Positions 1 through 8,795 of a stretch of DNA of 64,000 bases are shown piece by piece. The notes below the pieces were generated by a model. That model was given only the letters and a program-made list of their open reading frames with translations, had not been told where the DNA came from and ran no database searches. Position numbers and translations under genes: made by a program. How positions within the stretch are numbered: the first letter of the stretch is position 1; each line of letters starts with the position of its first letter. The stretch covers positions 1 through 64,000 of the forward strand of contig NZ_JAJRCG010000011.1 in the NCBI RefSeq assembly GCF_028679125.1, written 5' to 3'. Source of the DNA: Methanoregula sp. GTDB lineage: Archaea > Halobacteriota > Methanomicrobia > Methanomicrobiales > Methanospirillaceae.

Positions 1-219
1 CCGCTGGCTGATACAGAGATCAGGTCCCGGGGTATTCGCACGATCCGGTGAGTCGCAACGATGTCCCACGTTCCAGATAATCCCGGTGGAAAAATCCTGG
101 TGCTGCGGCAGTCCGGGACCGATGGGGTGGATGAGGATCGCGAGGAAAAAAATGAAGAGCATGATAAAGGGTATCGTGCCCCATATGATCCATCTTTTCA
201 GATCTGCTGTTTCTTTCAA
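1..219 (-). CDS. Partial membrane protein, 3' end outside the window
   Basis: An open frame runs from a TTG at 219 down to base 1 with no stop (73 codons), so the gene is cut by the window edge. A GGAG sits about eight bases upstream of the TTG and an in-frame stop lies just before it, which favours this start although TTG is uncommon. Residues about 14-34 form one strongly hydrophobic segment (WIIWGTIPFIMLFIFFLAIL), followed by a hydrophilic, Pro/Gly-rich part that would lie outside the membrane if the N-terminus is inside. I do not recognise the family. It shares its strand with the two membrane or surface genes that follow. Confidence 0.4.
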   Translation of the reverse strand, partial: MKETADLKRWIIWGTIPFIMLFIFFLAILIHPIGPGLPQHQDFSTGIIWNVGHRCDSPDRANTPGPDLCISQR

Positions 220-380
220 GGTTTCATTCTCCAGACAATTGTATCCTTACGACGGCCTCACACAGGTATCCGCTGCCCAGACCCCGTTGTTATAATGGAT
301 GAAGTGTGTAATCCAACGGAGCGTGTCCGATGGAAATATGAGACCGATACATTCACCGTATTGGCAATGAGTGAAATAGG

Positions 381-1163
381 TTATTGTGTCCGCGCTCTCA
401 AAGAAATAATCAGAGCTCCGAGTATTGCAACAAGGCACAGAACAGAAGAAAAGCCGGGCGCAGGTTGTGTTACAGGTTCAAGAACAAAGTCGGCTGTGTT
501 GAGATTTTTATTGAAGATCATCTCTTTTGTGACATTTGTATACCCTTCTTTCTCAACACTCATAGTCTGCCGGAAACCATGTGCATTGTTAATACGATAT
601 GAGCCATCGGCTTCCGATTCCACGGTAACCGTTTTTGTATCATAAGTCCTGAAAAATTCTGTGCGGATCGTAGCCCCTTCGACAGGATCCCCATCAGGAG
701 TTGTAATTTTCCCGGAGATGGTTATCCTCAGGGGCAGGTCAGGCATCCCGGTTTCGACTCTAATATTCCGTGTCCGGAAGACATGGTTCCCGGCTATATC
801 TGTTACAGTGACAACGATTCTGTCCAATCCCTTTGCTACTACAACGTTACAACCGAATGAGGATTGATTGCCACAGTTAATTGATCCCTCACTGGAACTG
901 ACGATAATTGACTGTAATGGTACCGGGCTTTTCACCTCACCGGTCACCCAGATGTGGTGTGGTACGACATCCGATAAAAAGAACTCATTTTCCTGAGGAG
1001 TGATGATGTCAATACTAAGAGTTGAATCGCCGGCAAGATTTGTCGAAGTCACGACCCCAGGTTGCGCGTTGATCGCGGGAATAATCATCAACAACCCGAT
1101 CAGGACCGGTACGGTATATTTCCAGGCCCGGGAAAAAAATAAAAAATTATTACGAATTGTCAT
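381..1163 (-). CDS. Surface protein with carboxypeptidase-regulatory-like domain and possible PGF-CTERM tail
   Basis: This is a 260-residue exported protein from the ATG at 1163; an ATG six codons upstream would lengthen the overlap with the preceding gene. A hydrophobic signal segment (residues about 14-34) ends near Ala-Gln. The middle is beta-rich. A carboxypeptidase-regulatory-like module near residues 150-225 shows the GKITTPDGDPVEGATI pattern typical of that fold. The last about 25 residues read PGF, then a hydrophobic stretch, then Arg-Ala-Arg. This is the layout of PGF-CTERM signals, which archaeosortase A removes while anchoring S-layer-type proteins to lipid. The start overlaps the end of the upstream membrane gene by 14 bases, so the two are probably cotranscribed. 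Export is clear; the binding role is unknown. Confidence 0.65.
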   Translation of the reverse strand: MTIRNNFLFFSRAWKYTVPVLIGLLMIIPAINAQPGVVTSTNLAGDSTLSIDIITPQENEFFLSDVVPHHIWVTGEVKSPVPLQSIIVSSSEGSINCGNQSSFGCNVVVAKGLDRIVVTVTDIAGNHVFRTRNIRVETGMPDLPLRITISGKITTPDGDPVEGATIRTEFFRTYDTKTVTVESEADGSYRINNAHGFRQTMSVEKEGYTNVTKEMIFNKNLNTADFVLEPVTQPAPGFSSVLCLVAILGALIISLRARTQ

Positions 1164-2298
1164 AGGAATCACGTGTTCCATTTTGATCGTCCGCTCGTAG
1201 AAATTTTAGCACTGCCGGCAGAACATAATAAAGAATTGTCGCGATACCAGCACCCAGTACACAATTTACGACAATCGAGATCAGTGTCTGCGGGAGAAGA
1301 TCCGGTTGTTTGAAAATTCCTGCTGAGAATACGATGCCGATAAGGGCAACCAGCAATACGGTTGCCCATGTGACGCCAAAAACAAAGAGATTACGCAGAT
1401 CTGGATTGATCTTCGGCAGCGTGCGGAGTGCAGGGACAAGCGCGATCAGAGCCATGAAGACCAGCGGGAACACCCAGACCGGGACATACTGGCCAACATC
1501 CCGCCCCATAGCGCCGAAATATGAACCGGCGATCTCGCTTGCGATTGCAAGGCAGATTATGCTCACGGCCATAACACCAGAAGGGATCCATTTCATACAT
1601 TTTACGAGTACGAGCGCTGCTATCATGGCATACAGAGCAACACCCGTCTGGTAGGTCAAAAGAATTGCCGATGCGGTCACTGCGCCAATAAGGATGATTT
1701 GCGTAGGCCGTGATGCAACATGGTCGAAGATCTCCCGTATAACAAGGAAATACCCGAAGATTGCCGTTGCGATGGCAACCGCTGCGATGAATGGCGAGAT
1801 TGCCAGGATCCATTCGGGCATGCTGATGTTGTTGCCCGGGGTCATCAAAACAGAATCGAAATACGAATAATAGAGTGTTGTAGTCCCGATCAATGTACCG
1901 AGAAGAAGCAGATAGTTCCACCAGATCTTCAATCGCATGCGGAGAACAAGAAAAATAGCCGGAACCAGCGCCCCTATGAGGATTGTGATGTATCCCAGAA
2001 TTGTGGAGAGATCGTTCCGGAACGTCTGCCAATTCCCGGTGATGAAAAGTTCGGGAAACCATGTATCCATGTATGTCTGGATTAGATACGCGGCGATGGA
2101 AAATGACAGTCCCGATACGATGAGGATACATGCCTGGGACTTTTGCGATCGCATGCGCAAGCCCAGAAAAAAAATGCACACCGCAATCAATACGCCTAAA
2201 AGAAAAATATCCCGTTCGATTATGAACGATGGCAGAGGGCCGGTGGATATGATGTTCAATGGTTTCCCATCAAACAACCGGCCTATCAGTGAATACAT
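1150..2298 (-). CDS. Polytopic membrane protein of unknown function
   Basis: This 382-residue protein has about ten hydrophobic segments spread over its length, separated by short Arg/Lys-containing loops. Its charged C-terminal tail (RADDQNGTRDSYDNS) is probably cytoplasmic. I see no catalytic motif, ATP-binding loop or recognisable transporter signature. The ATG at 2298 is followed by a short amphipathic lead before the first membrane span. The downstream surface protein begins inside the last codons of this gene, suggesting translational coupling and perhaps a role in handling that exported protein. That role is inference from position only. Confidence 0.6.
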   Translation of the reverse strand: MYSLIGRLFDGKPLNIISTGPLPSFIIERDIFLLGVLIAVCIFFLGLRMRSQKSQACILIVSGLSFSIAAYLIQTYMDTWFPELFITGNWQTFRNDLSTILGYITILIGALVPAIFLVLRMRLKIWWNYLLLLGTLIGTTTLYYSYFDSVLMTPGNNISMPEWILAISPFIAAVAIATAIFGYFLVIREIFDHVASRPTQIILIGAVTASAILLTYQTGVALYAMIAALVLVKCMKWIPSGVMAVSIICLAIASEIAGSYFGAMGRDVGQYVPVWVFPLVFMALIALVPALRTLPKINPDLRNLFVFGVTWATVLLVALIGIVFSAGIFKQPDLLPQTLISIVVNCVLGAGIATILYYVLPAVLKFLRADDQNGTRDSYDNS

Positions 2299-2369
2299 TT
2301 ATACGATCTCCATTAGTATCAGTTCATTATTTTTTTAACATAATAAAAAAATGGTTTTTTCCTCCGGCA

Positions 2370-2612
2370 TCATGGTTGGATATACACAGGATTTGTGTAT
2401 GTCCAATTGTTGAAAACAATATACCGGGATACTGATGTTGACCAGCCGTCGTTGATCTCAAGTGCGTCAAATGCACCATCGGCCCACCCGACAACAGCAA
2501 CGGAGTGATGGCCATAGGGGTTTGTCTGACCTAATGCCGGGCTCGCGCTCCCATGAACCTGTACATCAGCTTTACTTTTGCTCAGCCCGATCAGAACCGG
2601 TTTGAAAATTAT
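2370..2612 (-). pseudogene. C-terminal fragment of an exported, cysteine-protease-like protein
   Basis: An 81-codon open frame without a start codon ends at a stop at 2370-2372. Its last about 50 residues look like real protein: a GHHSVAVVGW block, then a DGWSTS block, then NNWTYTNPVYIQP at the C-terminus. A His in a G-H-x-S-V-x-V-V-G-Y/W setting followed by an Asn/Asp-x-W block resembles the histidine and asparagine half of papain-like or C39-like proteases from methanogen surface proteins. The catalytic cysteine half is missing, and the 5' end runs into short degenerate repeats. I read it as the tail of a decayed gene; the family assignment is tentative. Confidence 0.4.
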
Positions 2613-2661
2613 TCAACTCCGATCCCAACTGGAAATTTTTTTCAAGTCCGATCAGAACCGG
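2587..2661. repeat. Three degenerate copies of CCGATCAGAACCGG
   Basis: The 14-mer CCGATCAGAACCGG occurs at 2587-2600 and again at 2648-2661. A diverged copy (CCGATCCCAACTGG) lies between them at 2619-2632. The last two are preceded by TTCAA plus two bases, so the repeat unit is longer than the 14-mer. Spacing is 32 and 29 bases. The repeats overlap the 5' end of the decayed protease-like fragment and may mark the point where that gene was broken. Confidence 0.5.
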
Positions 2662-2704
2662 CCCGCAAAAAGATAAACCTCGTTGCACGTTCATTTTACG
2701 TTCC

Positions 2705-2875
2705 TCACTCATTTTTCTTCACCCAGAACACGTACGGAAACCCGGTCGGCCGCGTGCCAATCCCCAGGTCGTACAGCGCGAGCCGGATCCTCCGCGTAAG
2801 GGAACCGGGTTTCGTGGAGGCGAGGATCGTCTCCCGTGTTACCGGCGCCAGCGGCGGGACGAGCGGTGACTGCAT
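2705..2875 (-). CDS. Small hypothetical protein (56 aa)
   Basis: A 56-codon frame runs from ATG at 2875 to TGA at 2705. It is rich in Pro, Thr, Arg and Leu and has a coherent C-terminal half (ALYDLGIGTRPTGFPYVFWV) ending in KKNE. No Shine-Dalgarno site precedes it. A TATA-like CATATATC about 25 bases upstream on the same strand would suit leaderless transcription. No family is recognised. A larger frame in another register overlaps it, but that one has poor protein character. It may be a solitary small protein or the surviving tail of a larger gene. Confidence 0.4.
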   Translation of the reverse strand: MQSPLVPPLAPVTRETILASTKPGSLTRRIRLALYDLGIGTRPTGFPYVFWVKKNE

Positions 2876-3138
2876 AGTGTCTCAGGGGATTTGGATAGAT
2901 ATATGCGTATTCCCGTAACCGGACACCGGCAAAAATCCGGGGGGACTCCAGCCCGATACGGGTCTGCACGCCGGTTTCTCTGACGGAGCCCCTTTCCCCA
3001 CCGACGTATACCCCCCGGAAAACAGCCTCTCCTTCAGATCCCATCTCCCCCAACCCGTATTCCCCTCCGTTTCGCCCCTGTATTAGCGCTATTTACGTTC
3101 GCAATTCCACGACGTGAAAATAAGGGGAAAACGGGGAC

Positions 3139-3188
3139 TTAGTCCCTCATTCTGGCGAATTAGTACCTCATTTTGGGGTACTTAGTCC
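3139..3188. repeat. Short degenerate tandem repeat, period 21-22 bases
   Basis: TTAGTCCCTCATTCTGG at 3139 is followed by TTAGTACCTCATTTTGG at 3160 and a partial TTAGTCCGG at 3182, giving two and a half units. It lies in the gene-poor stretch between the 56-aa ORF and the small Cys-rich protein, and belongs to no reading frame I can support. No function is apparent. Confidence 0.5.
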
Positions 3189-3246
3189 GGATGGGGCTCC
3201 CGGGGCCGGGAGTCTACGACGGAGACGGGATTACTCTCCCTCACCC

Positions 3247-3537
3247 CTACTTCCAGCATTTATGCTCACAGGTATCCTGGTCCGTTGAGCACTCAGGTTC
3301 ACCATTACTGACATCGGTTGTACTGTCCTCCAGGCAGTTGAAATAGGCTTCATGACACTTCGACAGACAGGTGGCGAGCGGAGAAAATGACGGCTGGAGA
3401 TTTGACGGTGCCGTCAATGCGTCATGCGACGGTTTTTCGATAGCGAAATAATACGCGCCGGCAATGATGCTACCGAGGATCGCAATGCAGATCATAAACA
3501 GTACGAGGCTGGCAAGCGGGGATTTTGTATCGGTCAT
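3247..3537 (-). CDS. Small membrane-anchored Cys-rich protein, paralogue A
   Basis: A 96-residue protein starts at the ATG at 3537, chosen because a strong AGGAGGG lies eight to ten bases upstream and because the start matches its paralogue at 8796-9065. Residues 1-8 are polar (MTDTKSPL). Residues 9-32 form one membrane span, and the rest is a Pro/Ser linker plus a tail with six cysteines (CLSKC, C, C, C, C). With the N-terminus inside, the Cys tail is extracytoplasmic and could form disulfides. The shared block SPLAxLVLFMIC in both paralogues shows common descent. Both lie beside the beta-lactamase-like pair. Function unknown. Confidence 0.6.
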   Translation of the reverse strand: MTDTKSPLASLVLFMICIAILGSIIAGAYYFAIEKPSHDALTAPSNLQPSFSPLATCLSKCHEAYFNCLEDSTTDVSNGEPECSTDQDTCEHKCWK

Positions 3538-3794
3538 TTTAAAAAACCCTCCTGATGGATGAATTGTAATTCTAGGGTAGGTAAAAATCCCATATAAACG
3601 AGTGGTTTTTGGAAAAAAATAACCTGAAAAATTCCAAACATACATACCGGGACACCGGATGCCAGGATCCGCATCCCCATCATTGCCCGATCCCAGATTG
3701 TATTGATCCGGACCACTTTTGTTGGCGCCAACAATCTGGTGCAGGTTTCGCCAGCGTGACCTGTCACACCATGCAATAACAAAGATGCGGGACT

Positions 3795-3896
3795 TCATGG
3801 AGCAGGAACGTTCTTCCTTTTCTCCATGATACTTTTGACAATTTTATCCGGATCTTTCTCACGGAGTTTCTTCCGGTCCCGGTCCAGTCGCCGCAC
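3795..3896 (-). CDS. Possible very small basic protein (33 aa)
   Basis: A 33-codon frame from GTG at 3896 to TGA at 3795 encodes a highly charged, helix-prone peptide containing RRLDRDRKKLREKDPDKIVK and ending in Pro-Ala-Pro. The in-frame stop three codons upstream limits any extension. Its composition is unlike a random frame, but it has no convincing ribosome-binding site. It lies 58 bases downstream of the beta-lactamase-like gene on the same strand. It could equally be the tail of a lost gene. Confidence 0.25.
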   Translation of the reverse strand: MRRLDRDRKKLREKDPDKIVKSIMEKRKNVPAP

Positions 3897-3954
3897 CAGG
3901 TCTCATAGATCCGGAGGAACCGGATTGCATCATCCGGTCCCCCTCATCACCTCT

Positions 3955-5580
3955 TCACGTCCGGTCAAATGTCGCGTTCCCGTCAACGGCAAAGAGCGAT
4001 ATCGTCACCTGGCGGGCGGTGGCATCAGGTCCGGGAGTGAAGGTGACCCTGCCATTAAACGTCGGGCTCCATTGCGGGCACGTTGCGGAGAAGGTATTCC
4101 CGTCCCAGGGAGACAGGTTGTAGATGATCGGTCGTTTCCCGAAGGTAAGGGTCAGGTTCCCGTTATCTTCGGTAACGGTGGCCGTACCATAGACATCATT
4201 CGTGTATGACCCGGTGTACATGCTAATGGCCTGGGGTGGAGTAGCATTTGCCGGCCGGACCGGCCCGGGAAGAAGGAGTGCGACGCTGTCATTCCGGTAC
4301 TTCTTCAGGGATTCTGCACTGACGTCAGGGTTTTCCATGCCCACATACCGGTTGTAGAACGTCCGGCCGAGCGCATCGGGAAGGGCTGCGTCAGCATTGT
4401 TTGCCAGGATCACGATCCCGGTGTTTTTGTCGGGGATCATGAGGACCATCGCATGGTTGCCCAGCGTCTCACCGTTGTGCCAGACAAGGGACGGGTATCC
4501 CGGCTGCTCCTCGTACACCCATCCCTGGCAGTAATACGGCTTCGAAGCATTTACCGCGCTCACAATTGCTCTCGGGGTTCTCGGGGTGTGCATATAGGCC
4601 ATATTCTCCGGGCTGATCAGGAGTTTTCCTTCATAGGACCCGTTACCCAGCTGGAAGATTGTCCAGGTGGCCATATCCTTAACGTTGGCATTGATGCCGC
4701 CGGCCGGTCCCATGACCGTGCTGAAATCATTGAACTGCCAGTCGGGGTCCGTAACAACCGGCCCGGTCGTGTTGCCGATGACACCGGTCGTGTGGAGTGA
4801 GGTATGGTCGGGGGCCGATCGGAATGCAGCATAACTCGTGGAAGCGCTAGTCATGTTGAGCGGGGTGAAGATCCGGGTCTTTAAGTTCTCTTCCCAGCTC
4901 ATGTGGCTCGTCTTCTCAATCGCCGCGGCGGTCACGAGGAAGGCCAGGTTCTGGTACGCGAACTCCGACCGGAAACTGGAGACCGGTTCAGCATACCGGA
5001 GGGCATGGATCATGTCGCTCCGGGTGTCCCCCACCATGGCAAGGTCCGTTCCCCAGTAGCCCGGAAGACCGCTTCTCTGTGAGAGAGAGTCGGTGATCGA
5101 GTACTCATGGGTCACCCAGGGGTCTTTCATCTGGAAGTCCGGGACGTACCGGATCACCGGATCGCTCCAGTTCATCCGGCCGCTGTCCACTTCCATGGCA
5201 GCGAGTGCAGCCGTGAATGCCTTGGATGTTGAGCCGATCTGGAAGACCGTGTCGGTAGTGACGGGGTCGGAACCGCCGGCGGTCTTGACGCCGTAACCTT
5301 TCACAAAGACGATCTTCCCGTCCTGTACAATGGCAATGGCCATACCCGGGACGTTCCAGTCCTGCCGTGCTTGATCAGCATAGGTATCGAAGCTGGCGAT
5401 GAACTCGCGGAGCTGGGTCTCATTCTGCGGATTCACCGCTGTGCCGGAGTGAGGCTGGACCTGGGCAGGAGTGGCGATGGGCTGAATGATGTCAGTCCCG
5501 GTTGTCGCAGTACAGCCGGCGGAGAGGACAAACAGTGCAAAAACAATGAGGCAGAGAAGACATCCGGTAGAATTCTTCAT
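3955..5580 (-). CDS. Beta-lactamase-fold serine hydrolase lipoprotein (copy A)
   Basis: This 541-residue protein has a lipoprotein signal: a hydrophobic core and LSAGC, with Cys23 as the lipid-attachment residue. The class C beta-lactamase/CubicO-type domain spans about residues 60-420. It shows the nucleophile motif S117-T-S-K120, a YQN motif near residue 209 matching Y-x-N, and a HNG motif near 369 matching H/K-x-G. The last about 100 residues are a separate beta-rich domain of the kind found in Pab87-like serine peptidases. It should act on the outer face of the membrane. Natural substrates are probably peptides or esters, and resistance to beta-lactams should not be assumed because methanogens lack murein. 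Copy B directly upstream is a tandem duplicate on the same strand. Confidence 0.85.
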   Translation of the reverse strand: MKNSTGCLLCLIVFALFVLSAGCTATTGTDIIQPIATPAQVQPHSGTAVNPQNETQLREFIASFDTYADQARQDWNVPGMAIAIVQDGKIVFVKGYGVKTAGGSDPVTTDTVFQIGSTSKAFTAALAAMEVDSGRMNWSDPVIRYVPDFQMKDPWVTHEYSITDSLSQRSGLPGYWGTDLAMVGDTRSDMIHALRYAEPVSSFRSEFAYQNLAFLVTAAAIEKTSHMSWEENLKTRIFTPLNMTSASTSYAAFRSAPDHTSLHTTGVIGNTTGPVVTDPDWQFNDFSTVMGPAGGINANVKDMATWTIFQLGNGSYEGKLLISPENMAYMHTPRTPRAIVSAVNASKPYYCQGWVYEEQPGYPSLVWHNGETLGNHAMVLMIPDKNTGIVILANNADAALPDALGRTFYNRYVGMENPDVSAESLKKYRNDSVALLLPGPVRPANATPPQAISMYTGSYTNDVYGTATVTEDNGNLTLTFGKRPIIYNLSPWDGNTFSATCPQWSPTFNGRVTFTPGPDATARQVTISLFAVDGNATFDRT

Positions 5581-5711
5581 ACACGAATGTTACCGTGATT
5601 ATTTTTTAACCTGACGAAACGATGGTCTGGCAGATGAGATGAACTGCATTTTAAATCATGGTTGACGGGGTACAGGGTACCACGGCACCTGTATAAAAAA
5701 AGGGTTTTTGT

Positions 5712-7364
5712 CTATCCAGCACCGGTCCGGACAAAAGTCGCGTCCTGGTGGAAGAGTTTCTGCAGGAAGAGTGACGTTGTCAGGTTGCGGACCGTGCCAT
5801 CGGGGGATGTGCCAAACGTCACCCTGCCATCGTACGCCGGCCCCCAGGTCCATACCGGGCAGGTTGATTTGAAAGTGTTCCCGTCCCAGGGTGAGAGATA
5901 GAGTGTAATGGGATCTTTCCCGAGCGTCAGGGTCAGGTTCCCGTTCTCTTCAGCAACGGTCGCCGTGCCATAGACCGTGCTCGTATAGATGCCGGTATAC
6001 TGTTCCAGCGGGAGGGGAGAGGCCGGATTCTCCGGCCGGAGAGCGGGTTTTGGGAAGAGGAAGTCCTTATAGACCCCGGAGTACGGGCTTGTGGTGTCCA
6101 GAGCGGGATCCGGTGTGTAGGTACTGTAATACATCCTGTAGAATGTGTCGCCGACATCTTCATTGAGGCCAATCCCGGCTTCGTTTGCGAGAACAACGAT
6201 GCCCAGGTTCTCCTGGGGGACCATCAGGATATAGGCATGGTTGCCGAGGGTCTCACCGGTATGCTTGACCACCGGGGGCGTCCCGTTCATCTCCTGGTAT
6301 ATCCAGCCCTGGCAGTAATATTGTCTGGAATCGGCTGTCGACTCTTCGGCCATCGGGATCCGGGGCGTGTGCATGTAGGCCATATTCTCCGGGCTTATGA
6401 GCCGTTTCCCGTCATAGGTCCCGTTCCCGAGCTGGAAGATCGTCCATGTGGCCATGTCCTTCACGTTCGCATTGATTTCCCCGGCCGGTCCCAGATTGTC
6501 GGTGATCGTATTGAACCGCCAGTCGGGATCGGTAACAACCGGCACAAGGGTACCATTGGGCAGCTCCCCGATCATATGAAGACCCGCGTGGTCGGGTTCC
6601 GATACGAATGCAGCGTAACCGGTGGAACCGCTCTTCATGTCAAGCGGGGTAAAGATCCGGGTCTTCACGTTCTGTTCAAAGTCCATCCCGCTAGTATTTT
6701 CGACTGCTGCGGCATCCACGATATAGAAAATATTCTGGTACCGGTACGTGGTCCGGAAACCCGTGACCGGCTCTGCATACCGCAGTGCATGGATAGTCTC
6801 GCTCTGGTTGTACCCCAGTGTTGCAAGATCCTGACCCCACTTCTCGTACAGGCCGCTCCGGTGGGCAAGTGCATCGGTGAGCGTGAACTCTTTTGTGATC
6901 CAGGGATCGCTCATCTGGAAATCCGGGACATACTGGATCACCGGATCGTTCCAGTTCATCCTGCCGCTGTCCACTTCCATGGCTACAAGGGCGGCCATGA
7001 ATGCCTTTGAGGTGGAACCAACCTCGAATACGGTATCCGGTGTAACGGGGTCGGATCCCCCGGCGGTCTTTGTGCCATATGCCTTGACAAAGACGATCTT
7101 CCCGTCTTTGACAATGGCGACTGCCATGCCCGGGACATTCCATCTCTCCCGTGCCTTCTCCGCATAGGTATCCAGGTGGGGAATGACCTCCCGGAGCTGG
7201 GTATCATCTTGGGAATCCACGGCATTGCCGGAGTGGGACAGGCCCGTGGAAGGCGTAAAAATGGGTTGAATGATACCGTTCCCGTCTGTCGCAGTACAGC
7301 CGGCAGAAAGGATAACCAATGCAACAAAAATCAGGATAATCATCAGATGATGAGAATCATTCAT
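5712..7364 (-). CDS. Beta-lactamase-fold serine hydrolase lipoprotein (copy B)
   Basis: At 550 residues, this is colinear with copy A: lipobox LSAGC with Cys23, S117-T-S-K120, a YQN motif and K-H-T-G-E-T-L-G, followed by the same beta-rich C-terminal domain. The catalytic residues are intact in both copies, so neither looks decayed. Copy B differs mainly in the region just before the C-terminal domain, where it has a longer Pro-rich linker, and in its last 15 residues. The gap to copy A is 131 bases, so each could have its own promoter. Divergence across the whole length suggests an old duplication and perhaps different substrates. Confidence 0.85.
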   Translation of the reverse strand: MNDSHHLMIILIFVALVILSAGCTATDGNGIIQPIFTPSTGLSHSGNAVDSQDDTQLREVIPHLDTYAEKARERWNVPGMAVAIVKDGKIVFVKAYGTKTAGGSDPVTPDTVFEVGSTSKAFMAALVAMEVDSGRMNWNDPVIQYVPDFQMSDPWITKEFTLTDALAHRSGLYEKWGQDLATLGYNQSETIHALRYAEPVTGFRTTYRYQNIFYIVDAAAVENTSGMDFEQNVKTRIFTPLDMKSGSTGYAAFVSEPDHAGLHMIGELPNGTLVPVVTDPDWRFNTITDNLGPAGEINANVKDMATWTIFQLGNGTYDGKRLISPENMAYMHTPRIPMAEESTADSRQYYCQGWIYQEMNGTPPVVKHTGETLGNHAYILMVPQENLGIVVLANEAGIGLNEDVGDTFYRMYYSTYTPDPALDTTSPYSGVYKDFLFPKPALRPENPASPLPLEQYTGIYTSTVYGTATVAEENGNLTLTLGKDPITLYLSPWDGNTFKSTCPVWTWGPAYDGRVTFGTSPDGTVRNLTTSLFLQKLFHQDATFVRTGAG

Positions 7365-7497
7365 AAAGGAAAATTACCGGGATCAGGTTTTAACCTGACG
7401 AAATGCTATGGCTGGTATGCAGGATATCCCTGCATAAAACACCGGCAAAAAATGGATCTCTCCGGCATGCCCTTTACGTGCGGCTGGTGTTCCCGGG

Positions 7498-7812
7498 TTA
7501 TGGTACAACCGTGTCGGGCCCGGGAGGGGAGATTGGAACGTTTGGATTGCTGACAATGGAGACAGACCCGGGGTTGGGATTTGTAGCAGAATATGCCTGT
7601 TGGAAATTGTTGCCGGACTCAGTGAGGGTAACGAGCCGGGACGTTTGCGGAGGATCGGTCTTGAAGTCCGGCTGGTGCAGGGTACTGTCCGGTACCGCGA
7701 GCGGGGTGCCGTTCACGTGTTGCAGGAAATACCCCGGCGGGGTATTCCGGATCCGGTACTGTACGAAGAAATACTCACCGTTCTCACGACAGAAGACGGA
7801 TGTTGTCATCAT
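7498..7812 (-). CDS. Hypothetical protein, possibly a gene remnant (104 aa)
   Basis: This 104-codon frame starts with two adjacent ATGs. It contains a plausible beta-strand block (ENGEYFFVQYRIRNTPPGYF), and its tail is rich in Pro, Ser, Asn and Val (SIVSNPNVPISPPGPDTVVP). No signal peptide or ribosome-binding site is visible, which is odd for a chain that reads like part of a surface protein. It may therefore be the C-terminal part of a decayed extracellular gene. The frame on the opposite strand is less protein-like. Confidence 0.4.
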   Translation of the reverse strand: MMTTSVFCRENGEYFFVQYRIRNTPPGYFLQHVNGTPLAVPDSTLHQPDFKTDPPQTSRLVTLTESGNNFQQAYSATNPNPGSVSIVSNPNVPISPPGPDTVVP

Positions 7813-7941
7813 ACCCGGTCACATGACGTTCAGCGATAGGGTCATCGGGTTATCTGATGAGCGGCCGGAGACGTCAGTGTTCCAGGACTCTCCCGTCGCC
7901 AAGTCCTCATCTATTTTACCCGGACCTTCCAATACCAGATT

Positions 7942-8592
7942 ATGCACCTGATCGCATTCAACGGGAGCCCGCGGAAGAAGTGGAACACTGCAACGCTCCT
8001 TTCCCATGCCCTGAAAGGCGCCGAATCGGAAGGGGCAACAACCGAACTCTACAACCTCTACGATCTGGACTACCGCGGCTGCACCAGCTGCTTTGCCTGT
8101 AAGCGCCTCGGCGGGAAGAGTTACGGCCACTGCGCCATAAAAGACGACCTGAAGCCGATCTTCAGGAAGGTCGAGAAGGCAGACGCGATCCTCATCGGCT
8201 CGCCCATCTACTACGGGGCGATCACTGGGGAAACCCGGTGTTTCCTTGAGCGGCTGGCATTCCAGTACTCGGTATACGATCCACCTCGATCCACGCTCTT
8301 CCCAAAAAAGATCCGGACCGGGTTCATCTACACTGCCGGGGCGTCGGAGGCGATGGTACGGGAGATGGGCTATGAGCGCAATGCCCGGCTGACGGAGATG
8401 GCAATGGAACGGATCTTCGGCTCCTGCGAAGCGCTCTGGGTTACTGATACGTACCAGTTTTCTGACTATGCGAAGTACATGTCCACGCTCTTTGACCCGG
8501 AGGAAAAGAAGCGGCACCGGGACGAGCAGTTCCCGAAAGACTGCGCGAATGCATTCGCCCTTGGGGCACACATGATCAGGAACAGCGGATAA
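7942..8592 (+). CDS. Flavodoxin-fold NAD(P)H-dependent FMN reductase family protein
   Basis: This 216-residue protein opens with MHLIAFNGSPRKKWNTATLL, the FMN-phosphate-binding G-S-P-R-x-x-x-N-T loop of NADPH-dependent FMN reductases and iron-sulfur flavoproteins. A C-x-x-C-x-x-C cluster (CTSCFAC, about residues 51-57) plus a later Cys (HCAIKDD) gives the compact arrangement that in archaeal Isf-type proteins binds a 4Fe-4S cluster. SPIYYGAITGE near residue 92 is the second flavin-contact loop. It is a cytoplasmic redox enzyme or electron carrier; the partner is unknown. It is alone on the plus strand between minus-strand genes, so it is probably monocistronic. Confidence 0.8.
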   Translation: MHLIAFNGSPRKKWNTATLLSHALKGAESEGATTELYNLYDLDYRGCTSCFACKRLGGKSYGHCAIKDDLKPIFRKVEKADAILIGSPIYYGAITGETRCFLERLAFQYSVYDPPRSTLFPKKIRTGFIYTAGASEAMVREMGYERNARLTEMAMERIFGSCEALWVTDTYQFSDYAKYMSTLFDPEEKKRHRDEQFPKDCANAFALGAHMIRNSG

Positions 8593-8795
8593 AAGTATAC
8601 CGGTCACCCCCGTATTTCCTCTCCCCACCTTCTTTTGCCGTTTTGGGCTCCGGGACGGGTTTTACGTGGGGAATAAGGAAGGGGGTTTTCTCCGATGGCA
8701 ATCACTTAATGTCCAATGGAGATAGGGTGATCTGATCGAACCAAAAATCAAAATGGATGGGGACCTCCCATCGATTCCCCCCTGCCCGTTATCAA

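Noticed and set aside
3955-7364. Reading the tandem serine hydrolases as antibiotic resistance genes
   Set aside because: CubicO/Pab87-like family members in archaea are mostly peptidases or esterases; the motifs show the fold and not beta-lactam hydrolysis.
7819-8628. 269-codon minus-strand frame opposite the flavodoxin-fold gene
   Set aside because: The plus strand has clear FMN and Cys motifs; the antisense frame is rich in residues typical of complement translation.
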